DNA from: CBDBKE01 sp965218055
Lineage (GTDB): Bacteria > Acidobacteriota > Terriglobia > JAJPHL01 > JAPKYU01
Length of the DNA stretch: 64,000 nt
Assembly (NCBI GenBank): GCA_965218055.1
Contig: CBDCKA010000002.1
Coordinates: forward strand, 2,480,001 to 2,544,000
Direction: 5' to 3'
The notes under the pieces are model-generated. The model saw nothing but the letters and a program-made list of their open reading frames with translations. It ran no database searches and was not told the origin of the DNA. This document shows, piece by piece, positions 35,573 through 43,143 of this stretch (positions are counted from its first letter, which is position 1; the number at the start of each line of letters is the position of its first letter). The translations under genes were made by a program, and so were the position numbers.

Positions 35573-36613
35573 ATGAAAGGCGGTGTGGCCAAGGCGCGAG
35601 GTCTGGCACGGTACCTGTCCCGGTTTCCCGAGCGGCAAATCGGTGTGCTGGGCGATTACATGCTGGATGAGTTCATCTGGGGACGGGTATGGCGCGTTTC
35701 CCCGGAGGCGCCCGTCCCGGTGCTGGAGGTGAGCGAGCAGACCGCCTCGCCGGGTGGGGCGGGCAACGTGGTGGCCAACATCCGGGCGCTGGGCGGTCGC
35801 GCGGTTCCCTTCGGCGTTCTGGGCAAGGACGACGCCGGCACACGATTGCGCGCACTGCTGCGGAAAATGGTCGTGCCCACCGCAGGGCTGTTGTCCGATG
35901 CCGACCGCCATACCACGGTCAAGACGCGGGTCATTGAAGTGGCCCGCAAGCACCAGTTGGTGCGCGCCGACCGCGAAACCAGACGACCAGCCTCCCCCGC
36001 GCTGTTGCGACGCCTGGCCCGGCGCTTGCTTCGCGAGGCTGCCAGCTTCCATGCGGTGGTCGTCTCTGATTACGACAAGGGCACCGTCACGCCAGAACTG
36101 CTGGCAGAGGTGCTGCCGGCCCTGGAATCAGACGGGGTGCCGGTGTTTCTGGACCCCCGGCCTACTCATTCACTCAGCTACCGGTCCGTCACTGTCATGA
36201 CTCCCAACGAAAGCGAAGCAGAGCAGATGACGGGCGTGGAAATCAGCACGGAGAGCTTATTGAGGAGGGCTGGGGAACGGTTGCTGGAAACGTTGGGGTG
36301 CTCTTACGTATTGATCACGCGTGGAGAGCGCGGCATGACCCTGTTCGAACGTGGCGGCGGTGTCGACGTCATCGCCGCTCAGGCGCGGGAGGTCTACGAT
36401 GTAACCGGGGCAGGGGACACAGTGATCGCTGCACTGGCGCTGGCCTATGCTGCCGGAGCCAGTATGGCCGACGCGGCCCGCATCGCCAACTGCGCCGCCG
36501 GCCGGGCCGTGGCTCATGTCGGAACCGTCGCACCGACGGCGGAAGAAGTCCGTATGGCGTTACTGGAAGCAGCGAGCCCTTCCACTGGCAAGCCGGGCCG
36601 ACATTCCCGTTAG
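35573..36613 (+). CDS. rfaE1: D-glycero-beta-D-manno-heptose-7-phosphate kinase (RfaE domain I)
   Basis: A 346-residue PfkB-family kinase that phosphorylates heptose 7-phosphate at C1 in ADP-heptose synthesis for lipopolysaccharide core. Motifs: G-D-Y-M-L-D-E-F-I-W-G, then R-V-S-P-E-A-P-V-P-V-L, then P-G-G-A-G-N-V-V-A-N, and the catalytic loop V-T-G-A-G-D-T. It matches the N-terminal domain of HldE and lacks the C-terminal cytidylyltransferase, so that step must be encoded elsewhere. TAGAAT at 35558-35563 lies 9 bases before the ATG and no ribosome-binding site is seen, which fits a very short or absent leader. Confidence 0.9.
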   Translation: MKGGVAKARGLARYLSRFPERQIGVLGDYMLDEFIWGRVWRVSPEAPVPVLEVSEQTASPGGAGNVVANIRALGGRAVPFGVLGKDDAGTRLRALLRKMVVPTAGLLSDADRHTTVKTRVIEVARKHQLVRADRETRRPASPALLRRLARRLLREAASFHAVVVSDYDKGTVTPELLAEVLPALESDGVPVFLDPRPTHSLSYRSVTVMTPNESEAEQMTGVEISTESLLRRAGERLLETLGCSYVLITRGERGMTLFERGGGVDVIAAQAREVYDVTGAGDTVIAALALAYAAGASMADAARIANCAAGRAVAHVGTVAPTAEEVRMALLEAASPSTGKPGRHSR

Positions 36614-36699
36614 GCGGTAGGCGGGAGGCAGTGGGGGCACAGGGCGGAATCCGACTGCTCACTGCCGGATGGCTATTGCTTGCTGCCGCTTGCTTCCTG

Positions 36700-37984
36700 C
36701 TACGGTTTGCTACGGCCTTCCGGCTGCCCTCGTGAGCCGTTGGACATGGAGCCGAGGAACTCGGCGTTGGACTTGGTGCGGGCCATTTTATCCAGCAGCA
36801 GCTCCATGGCCTCGACCGGCGAGAGCGGGTTGAGCACCTTGCGCAGCACCCAGACCCGGTTCAGATCGTCCCGGCTCAGCAGCAGCTCCTCCTTGCGGGT
36901 GCCGCTCTTGTTGATGTCGATGGCCGGAAAGACGCGCTTGTCGACCAGCTTGCGCTCCAGGTTCACCTCCATGTTGCCGGTGCCCTTGAACTCCTCAAAG
37001 ATCACGTCGTCCATGCGGCTGCCGGTGTCGATCAGGGCCGTGGCGATGATGGTGAGCGAGCCGCCCTCCTCGATTGTTGCGCGCCGCGCCGAAGAAGCGC
37101 TTGGGGCGCTGCAGGGCGTTGGAGTCCACACCGCCCGACAGCACCCTGCCCGAGGGGGGCACGATGGTGTTGTAGGCGCGGGCCAGCCGGGTGATGGAGT
37201 CCAGCAGGATCACCACGTCGCGCTTGTGCTCCACCAGCCGCTTGGCCTTCTCCATCACCATCTCGGCCACCTGCACGTGACGGACGGCCGGCTCATCAAA
37301 GGTCGAGCTGATGACCTCGCCCTTGACGGAGCGCTGCATGTCGGTGACCTCCTCGGGCCGCTCGTCAATCAGCAGCACGATCAGGGTGATCTCGGGGTGA
37401 TTGGTAGTGATGGAGTTGGCGATCGACTGCAGCAACATAGTCTTGCCGGTGCGGGGCGGCGAGACGATCAGGCCCCGCTGGCCCTTGCCCAGCGGGGTCA
37501 GCAGGTCCATCACCCGCGAGGAGAGGCTCTCGCGCGTGGTTTCCAGCTTCACCCGCTCGTTGGGGTACAGCGGGGTCAGGTTGTCGAAGAAGATCTTGTT
37601 ACGGGCCTCCTCGGGCGACTCGAAGTTGACCGCCTCGATCTTCACCAGCGCAAAGTAATTCTCTCCCTCCTTCGGGGGGCGGACCTGGCCACTGATGGTG
37701 TCGCCGGTGTGCAGGTCAAAGCGGCGGATCTGCGAGGGCGAAACGTAGATATCGTCCGGACCGGGTAAGTAGTTGTAGTCAGGGCTGCGGAGAAAACCAA
37801 AGCCTTCGGACAAAATCTCCAACACCCCCTCGGCGAAGATCAAGCCTTCCTTTTCCGCCTGCGCCTGCAGGATGCGGAAGATCAGGTCCTGCTTCCGCAT
37901 GCCGGAAGCGCCGGGCATATCCAGGCCCCGCGCAATTCGGGTCAGTTCGGTAATGCTTTTTTCCTTGAGTTCAGAGATGGTCAT
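36700..37984 (-). pseudogene. rho: Transcription termination factor Rho, frameshifted
   Basis: The start at 37984 (GAGGAG four bases before) opens the Rho N-terminal helical domain, the cold-shock-like RNA-binding domain (G-F-G-F-L-R-S-P-D-Y-N-Y) and the RecA-type motor with Walker A S-P-P-R-T-G-K-T and Walker B V-V-I-L-L-D-S-I-T-R. After F-F-G-A-A-R-N the frame breaks near 37074. Removing one T from the run CGATTG restores I-E-E-G-G-S-L-T-I-I and the rest of the C-terminal domain down to 36700. Rho is nearly always important for growth, so an assembly or sequencing error is as likely as a real mutation. Either way all parts of the gene are present, about 427 residues in total. Confidence 0.85.
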
Positions 37985-37996
37985 AACTCCTCTTTT

Positions 37997-38030
37997 CAAG
38001 ACATGACGGGGCAAGACATGACGGGGCACG
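37997..38030. repeat. 15-bp tandem duplication upstream of rho
   Basis: AAGACATGACGGGGC occurs twice head to tail just upstream of the rho ribosome-binding site. It lies in the untranslated leader. It looks like a recent replication slippage product; an effect on rho leader length is possible. Confidence 0.6.
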
Positions 38031-38441
38031 GTAGGAGCCCAACCCTTTCAGGCCGGTTGCTTGGCGCTCCAGCAGTTGAATCACGAGTCTTGGACCTCAA
38101 TTGGTTGGATGGCTGATCGGAGATGTCTGCCTCCCGACTGCCGGGCCCGACTGTTGGGCCTGACTGTTGGGAGAGAAGCGGAAATTCCGTCGTCAGGGGA
38201 TCCCGCGAAATCAGCTCAACGCTGGGGTTGGGTCGATCCCACAAACCCTCCAGCGGCAGGGTCGTTTCGGAGCCCTCATTAATAATATGAAATGTGGCTC
38301 GGAAAGGGAAGATGCATTTCTGAGGGGATGCGTACCCTGCTCTGTAGAGGCAGAGATTCAGCCTCGGGCTATGGTCTGTGGGGCGTGATACAATCCACAC
38401 TCGAGGGTCTGGGAACTGCCCTAAGAATTGGCCTTTGCGGG

Positions 38442-38528
38442 GCGAACGTGGCGGAATTGGCAGACGCGCCAGACTTAGGATCTGGTCCTGGAAACGGGGT
38501 GAGGGTTCAACTCCCTCCGTTCGCACCA
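38442..38528 (+). tRNA. tRNA-Leu(TAG)
   Basis: A class II tRNA with acceptor stem GCGAACG...CGTTCGC, D-loop TTGGCAGACGCG, anticodon loop ACTTAGGA (anticodon TAG), long variable arm, T-arm GAGGGTTCAACTCCCTC, and an encoded CCA at 38526-38528. Its last 33 bases recur at 40339-40371, so this tRNA served as an integration site for a mobile element. Confidence 0.95.
38496..38528 (+). other. Attachment site attL, within the tRNA-Leu 3' end
   Basis: The final 33 bases of tRNA-Leu, starting GGGGTGAGGG and ending TTCGCACCA, are repeated exactly at 40339-40371. Together they bound an insert of about 1.8 kb whose left end is an integrase relic. This is the classical footprint of a tRNA-targeting integrative element; the integrase-proximal copy inside the intact tRNA is conventionally one att half. 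Confidence 0.8.
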
Positions 38529-38545
38529 GTTTTCAACCTTTGATT

Positions 38546-38707
38546 TCAATGGATTACCGCCCATTTTTCTTCGTGTACCCCAGGTGTACCCGCGTAGATG
38601 CCGTGCATGAGAGCTGAGATGCGCTCTTGTCGGGCTGGACTCCATTTGGCGTAGTGCTTCCGGGCGATAGTTTCGCTGATACCCAAAATGTCCGCTACAT
38701 CGGACAT
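38546..38707 (-). pseudogene. C-terminal remnant of a tyrosine integrase
   Basis: The minus-strand frame ending in TGA at 38546-38548 reads D-V-A-D-I-L-G-I-S-E-T-I-A-R-K-H-Y-A-K-W followed by S-P-A-R-Q-E-R. The Tyr in K-H-Y matches the nucleophile region of phage integrases. Its upstream part was cut off where an IS3-family copy begins at 38708. It sits 18 bases from the tRNA-Leu, as expected for the integrase of an element inserted there. Confidence 0.75.
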
Positions 38708-39148
38708 TGCCCTGGACTGGGTAATTTAGACACTGAGGTTGGGAATTAACTACCCTGGTGTCATATGAACAAAAAACATCATCGTATTGCAGCTGACGTA
38801 AAAGCCGATATCCTACGCCGCGTCAAGGAAGAAGGCATCTCGGTGGCCCAGGCCGCCAAGGATCACGGTATTTCTGAAGGGAGCATCTATGGTTGGATGG
38901 TAAAAGGAGCAACCGGTGCCCCGTCCTGGGCGGAGTTCTCCCGACTTCAGAAGCAGAACAGAGAACTCCTGGAACTCGTGGGCGAGATCACGCTCAAGCT
39001 CTCCATGACTCAAAAAAACAATTGAGCGAAGGAAGAAACAAATCAGCGCTTGCCCGAGCCCTTGGCATATCCCGCGCGAGCCTGTATTACGTCCCAAGAA
39101 TGAAGGAGAAGGACTGGCGCCTCAAGGTCCGCCTGGAAGAAGAGCTGC
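38708..39148 (+). mobile_element. IS3-family element, copy 1 (truncated at its 3' side)
   Basis: It starts with the terminal repeat TGCCCTGGACTGGGTAATTT and is identical to copies 2 and 3 up to base 39148, where copy 2 starts abruptly with its own TGCCC end. It keeps orfA and only the first 42 codons or so of orfB. Most simply, copy 2 inserted into copy 1 and the distal part was then lost. Confidence 0.85.
38765..39025 (+). CDS. IS3-family transposase OrfA (copy 1)
   Basis: An 86-residue helix-turn-helix protein (A-D-I-L-R-R-V-K-E-E-G-I-S-V-A-Q-A-A-K-D-H-G-I-S-E-G-S-I-Y-G-W) with a C-terminal leucine-zipper-like segment. OrfA gives DNA binding for the OrfAB transposase. Near its end lies the A AAA AAC slippery heptamer for -1 frameshifting into orfB. 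Its element is truncated, so it cannot make a full transposase. Confidence 0.85.
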   Translation: MNKKHHRIAADVKADILRRVKEEGISVAQAAKDHGISEGSIYGWMVKGATGAPSWAEFSRLQKQNRELLELVGEITLKLSMTQKNN

Positions 39149-39205
39149 TGCCCTGGACTGGGTAATTTAGACACTGAGGTTGGGAATTAACTACCCTGGT
39201 GTCAT

Positions 39206-39466
39206 ATGAACAAAAAACATCATCGTATTGCAGCTGACGTAAAAGCCGATATCCTACGCCGCGTCAAGGAAGAAGGCATCTCGGTGGCCCAGGCCGCCAA
39301 GGATCACGGTATTTCTGAAGGGAGCATCTATGGTTGGATGGTAAAAGGAGCAACCGGTGCCCCGTCCTGGGCGGAGTTCTCCCGACTTCAGAAGCAGAAC
39401 AGAGAACTCCTGGAACTCGTGGGCGAGATCACGCTCAAGCTCTCCATGACTCAAAAAAACAATTGA
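39206..39466 (+). CDS. IS3-family transposase OrfA (copy 2)
   Basis: Identical in sequence to the 86-residue OrfA of copies 1 and 3, with the same A AAA AAC slip site before its TGA stop. The downstream orfB is incomplete. Confidence 0.85.
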   Translation: MNKKHHRIAADVKADILRRVKEEGISVAQAAKDHGISEGSIYGWMVKGATGAPSWAEFSRLQKQNRELLELVGEITLKLSMTQKNN

Positions 39467-39943
39467 GCGAAGGAAGAAACAAATCAGCGCTTGCCCGAGC
39501 CCTTGGCATATCCCGCGCGAGCCTGTATTACGTCCCAAGAATGAAGGAGAAGGACTGGCGCCTCAAGGTCCGCCTGGAAGAAGAGCTGCAGATCCATCCC
39601 TCCTACGGCTCCCGGCGAATTGCTACGGCACTGGGACTCTGCCGCCAGCGGGCGCAGAGGGTCATGCGTCTGTTTGGCATCAAGCCCTACCGCAGGAGAG
39701 GCAGAAAATGGAGAAAATCCAAGGTTTCCCGGACCTATCCCAACCTCCTGCTCGCGGTCATGCCCGCATATGCAAACCACATCTGGGCAGCGGACTTCAC
39801 CGAGTTCGTGCAGCACGGAAAGAAGGTCTATGTGGCGACCGTGATCGATCTCTACACCCGCCGGATCCTGGGAATCCAGGTTACGGTGAGAAAGGGAGCC
39901 GCGCTCACCATTCAGGCGCTTTCCAACGCCCTGCTCCATCATC
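39463..39943 (+). pseudogene. Truncated IS3-family orfB (copy 2)
   Basis: About 160 codons survive: the N-terminal HTH_21-like region (I-H-P-S-Y-G-S-R-R-I-A-T-A-L-G) and the first catalytic Asp in W-A-A-D-F-T-E-F. The second Asp and the Glu of the DDE triad lie beyond the break at 39943, so the protein is inactive. The frame runs on by chance into flanking DNA to a stop at 40002. Confidence 0.85.
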
Positions 39944-40338
39944 TGGCTTGGCCTGCATTCCACTGCCGGGCCAGTGCTGGTAGTGAGAGGCTTGCAGTCT
40001 GAAATCTGCGACTCGGTACAAAGCAAACACACAGGAACCGAAAGCGATTCCTGAAATCGGCCTTTGCTTGCCCTACAGCGAATCGGACCCCTCGGCGTTT
40101 TGTCAGGAGTTGTACTGAGTTGGTTCCTGTCGCTGTCGAGATGTCGATTCGCGGCAAGCCCGCGCACCTTTCCCTTGAGTTTCACGGTGCTCAGACCATG
40201 CCCTGGGAGCAGGCCCCGACGTTCCGGCGCTGCCGGGAGTACCGCCCGTGTACCCCAGGTGTACCCCGGATACCGGTTTTGGCTCTTTTCACTCCGTGTG
40301 CTCCAATGTACAATCAACAAGTTATGTATTCTCAGGGA
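39944..40338. other. Residual interior of the tRNA-Leu island
   Basis: No gene can be supported in these 395 bases. The sequence GTGTACCCCAGGTGTACCC at 40247-40265 repeats one at 38572-38590 beside the opposite att site, within the integrase tail. So both ends of the former element carry this short repeat, which may be an arm-type integrase binding site (inference). Confidence 0.4.
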
Positions 40339-40371
40339 GGGGTGAGGGTTCAACTCCCTCCGTTCGCACCA
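40339..40371 (+). other. Attachment site attR, 33-bp copy of the tRNA-Leu 3' end
   Basis: An exact copy of bases 38496-38528. It cannot form a tRNA on its own because the 5' part is absent. It marks the right boundary of the integrated element; chromosomal sequence resumes with the region before the NYN-domain gene. Confidence 0.8.
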
Positions 40372-40620
40372 TCTCCCAACCCGCCGACCCAATGAGTCCA
40401 TTCCTTCCCCCTGCGGCGGCGCGTGAGTTCTATATGGTGGAGAATGCGTGTGTGGTACGCGCCGTCATCACTGGCACCATCCTCACCGGCACCACCCCCA
40501 CTGGCACCACCCTTAGTTGTGTTGAAGAATTGCCGGTCGTGAGAGCAACTGCCTGGTGCTCGAAATCCGCGGCCGGGACAGTTTTTCCCTGTATTGCGAC
40601 TAAAAGGAATTGCTCTCAGT

Positions 40621-41736
40621 ATGCCCAAATTGATGCTCTTTGTGGACGGCACCTGGCTTTCTCGTAATACTCCTCGCCTCGGCGAAGCCTGCGGCGCCCG
40701 CGATTTCCACGTTCATTACGGCCTGCTTCCCAAGGTGCTCGGCGAGGAAGTGGGGTGCCAGCTCGGGCTGGGGGAAGTGGACCTGATCCGCACCTACCTT
40801 TTCGGCAGCTACCCGGCCAACTATGACTTGCGGGATGAAGAGGCAGTCCAGCGCCAACTGGACTTCTACGCCACCTTAAAAGAGGAGTATCACTACGAGG
40901 TGGAGACCTTCCCCATTGACTTCCGGGGCCGCCGGCTGCGCCGCGAAGACCGCTCGGCGGGCGACCGTTTTGAACCCAAAGAGAAGTGTGTGGACCTCGC
41001 GCTGGCGGCCAATCTCTTCTACTATGCTGCGATTCCCAACGCCTACGACATCGCCCTGGCGGTGATTGGCGACCGCGACTATCGCCCGGTCCTGCAACTG
41101 GTGCGGCGGCTGGGCAAGCGGATCGCCATCGCCAGCATCCAGGGGTGTTGCAGCCCCGAGTTCGCCGACCCGGCAGACCGGATGCAAGTCAAAGACTTCG
41201 ACCTCATCTGGCTGAACGACCTGGTCAGCCGCATCGAGTTGAAGTTCGAGAAGCATCAGCGCGAGTGCACCTCGCCGCTGCACGTGGGAGACCCCACCGT
41301 CTGGACCACCTACCATCCCCGCAAGCGCGAGCAGTTCTTTTGCGAGGATTGCCGGAAACGTTTTGTGCAGGAGAAGCTGGCCGAGCAGGAGGCTTACGTA
41401 GCCGCCACAGCAGAAAATGGTTCGGCCGAGGAGAACAACGGTGCCTTCTCCGTGCTAGCCACGGGGCTAGCCACCGGGCTGGCCACCGGCTGCGGCGGCC
41501 ACGTCAAGAAGCTAGTTCGCGAACGCGGCTTCGGCTTTGTCCAGCGAGACGACGGCCAGGAGTACTTCTTCCACCTAACCGACCCCGAGAGCGGACTGGG
41601 GTGGGAAGGCCTGGAAGAAGGACGCGCCGTGACCTTCGACGTCCGGCGCGACCCGATGGGTGGCAAAGCCGGAGCTGCTGGCCGGGTGCGCGACGCCACC
41701 TCAGCAGTGGTCGAACAGTCTAGTCCCGAGCCGTGA
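40621..41736 (+). CDS. NYN-domain nuclease fused to a zinc-finger-like segment and a cold-shock domain
   Basis: A 371-residue protein. Residues 1-190 form a NYN (PIN-like) domain with its acidic residues in L-F-V-D-G-T-W, K-C-V-D-L-A-L-A and V-I-G-D-R-D-Y-R-P; such domains cleave RNA. A middle segment has F-F-C-E-D-C-R-K-R-F, perhaps a zinc-binding finger. A Gly/Thr/Ala-repeat linker (A-T-G-L-A-T-G-L-A-T-G) leads to a C-terminal cold-shock domain (R-G-F-G-F-V-Q-R-D-D-G-Q-E-Y-F-F-H). The combination suggests an RNA-binding ribonuclease. The ATG at 40621 follows AAAGGA. Its 3' end overlaps that of ntrX by 17 bases. It directly abuts the att site. Confidence 0.8.
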   Translation: MPKLMLFVDGTWLSRNTPRLGEACGARDFHVHYGLLPKVLGEEVGCQLGLGEVDLIRTYLFGSYPANYDLRDEEAVQRQLDFYATLKEEYHYEVETFPIDFRGRRLRREDRSAGDRFEPKEKCVDLALAANLFYYAAIPNAYDIALAVIGDRDYRPVLQLVRRLGKRIAIASIQGCCSPEFADPADRMQVKDFDLIWLNDLVSRIELKFEKHQRECTSPLHVGDPTVWTTYHPRKREQFFCEDCRKRFVQEKLAEQEAYVAATAENGSAEENNGAFSVLATGLATGLATGCGGHVKKLVRERGFGFVQRDDGQEYFFHLTDPESGLGWEGLEEGRAVTFDVRRDPMGGKAGAAGRVRDATSAVVEQSSPEP

Positions 41737-43099
41737 TGCCCAGGGCTTTCATTTTCCGGTAGAGGTGGCTGCGCTCCAGCCCGAGCGCTTCGGCCGTGCG
41801 GCTCATGTTGCCCTGGTTCTCTTCCAGTTTCTTCAAGATGAAGTCTCGTTCGTAGGCGGCCCGGGCCTCCTGGAGGGTGGAGAACTCACTGGTGCGCGGG
41901 GCGCGCCCGTCGGCGCCCCGCGTCTGCCGGAACAGAAGCGGCGGCAAATGCCGGCGCTCAATGCGTTCCTGTGTGTTCATGATGACCACCCGTTCGATAA
42001 GGTTTTTCAACTCCCGGACGTTTCCCGGCCACACGTAGCGCTCCAACGCGGCCAGCGCGTCGGCAGTGAGGTGCTTCGGCTTCCGCCCGTAGGCTGCCAC
42101 GAGTTCGCCGAGGAAATGTTCCGCTAGCAGTCCGATGTCTTCCCGCCGATCGCGCAACGGTGTCAGATACACCGGGATCACGTTGAGCCGGTAGAACAGA
42201 TCCTCGCGGAAGTTTCCCCGGCCGATTTCCTCCTCCAGCTCCTTGTTGGTGGCGGCGATCACGCGCACGTCCACGGTGAGGGTGTCGGCGGAACCCAGCG
42301 GTTGGAAGCGTTGCTCTTCCAGTGCGCGCAACACCTTGGACTGCGTCTTCAGGCTCATGTCCCCGACTTCATCCAGAAACAGCGTGCCGCCGTCGGCCTT
42401 CTGGAATTTGCCCGTCTTGTCCTCGACGGCGCCCGTGAAGGAGCCTTTCCGATGCCCGAATAATTCGCTTTCGATTAGTTCCTCGGGAATGGCCGCGCAA
42501 TTCACTTCCACGAAGGGCTCGCGGGCCCGCTGGCTGAGGGCGTGGATGGCGTGGGCCACCAGTTCTTTGCCGGTGCCGCTTTCTCCGTACATCAGCACCC
42601 GGCCGTTGGTGGGAGCCATCAGCGCCAGTTGCTGCCGTAGCGCCTTGATGGGCACGCTTTCGCCAATGATCTGGTGGCGCGATTCCATCTCCCGGCGCAG
42701 CCGTACGTTCTCCTCGGCCAGCGCCTGCTGCTCCAGCGCGTGCTTCACCACCAGCAGTGTTTTCTCCAACGACAGCGGCTTCTCAATGAAGTCAAAGGCG
42801 CCCAGTTTGGTGGCTCGAACCGCCGTCTCGACGGTACCGTGACCGGAGATCATCAGCACGGTGGGCGCATTTTCCAGTTGCCTCAGCCGTTCGAGCGTTT
42901 CCAGCCCATCCATTCCCTGCTCTGGCAGCCACACATCCAACATCACCAGGTGAAACGGCTTCCGCGACAACAACTGGAGGCAGGCTTCCCCGGACTCGAC
43001 GGCCTCGACAGCGTAGCCCTCGTCCTGGAGGACTCCGGCCAGCGACAGCCGGATACCCTCCTCGTCATCTACAATGAGGATTCTTTTTGTCGTGCTCAC
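41720..43099 (-). CDS. ntrX: Sigma-54-dependent response regulator, NtrX/NtrC type
   Basis: A 459-residue regulator. The receiver domain (1-120) has the phospho-acceptor in V-M-L-D-V-W-L-P and flanking acidic residues in I-V-D-D-E-E. The AAA+ domain (about 145-380) has Walker A G-E-S-G-T-G-K-E and the sigma-54 contact loop G-S-F-T-G-A in place of the common GAFTGA. The C-terminal Fis-type helix-turn-helix reads R-T-A-E-A-L-G-L-E-R-S-H-L-Y-R-K-M. It lies 44 bases after the histidine kinase gene and is surely its partner. Targets are probably nitrogen or envelope genes with sigma-54 promoters. Confidence 0.92.
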   Translation of the reverse strand: MSTTKRILIVDDEEGIRLSLAGVLQDEGYAVEAVESGEACLQLLSRKPFHLVMLDVWLPEQGMDGLETLERLRQLENAPTVLMISGHGTVETAVRATKLGAFDFIEKPLSLEKTLLVVKHALEQQALAEENVRLRREMESRHQIIGESVPIKALRQQLALMAPTNGRVLMYGESGTGKELVAHAIHALSQRAREPFVEVNCAAIPEELIESELFGHRKGSFTGAVEDKTGKFQKADGGTLFLDEVGDMSLKTQSKVLRALEEQRFQPLGSADTLTVDVRVIAATNKELEEEIGRGNFREDLFYRLNVIPVYLTPLRDRREDIGLLAEHFLGELVAAYGRKPKHLTADALAALERYVWPGNVRELKNLIERVVIMNTQERIERRHLPPLLFRQTRGADGRAPRTSEFSTLQEARAAYERDFILKKLEENQGNMSRTAEALGLERSHLYRKMKALGITARD

Positions 43100-43143
43100 A
43101 GGAGCTGATTCTGCGGGTCTGCCTCGCAGCTAACCGGGCAACC

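Larger units (their letters stand above)
39149..39943 (+). mobile_element. IS3-family element, copy 2 (3' end lost)
   Basis: It begins with the same terminal repeat as copy 1 and runs parallel to the complete copy at 45.5-46.7 kb until 39943, inside orfB. The remainder (about 350 bases, including the catalytic Asp-Glu part and the right terminal repeat) is missing, replaced by unrelated sequence. A few base changes separate it from copy 3 (for example GTCATG for CTCATG), so the copies are not freshly duplicated. Confidence 0.85.

Noticed and set aside
39484..40401. 305-codon minus-strand frame across the IS3 copy and island interior
   Set aside because: It is antisense to orfB and continues by chance into non-coding DNA.
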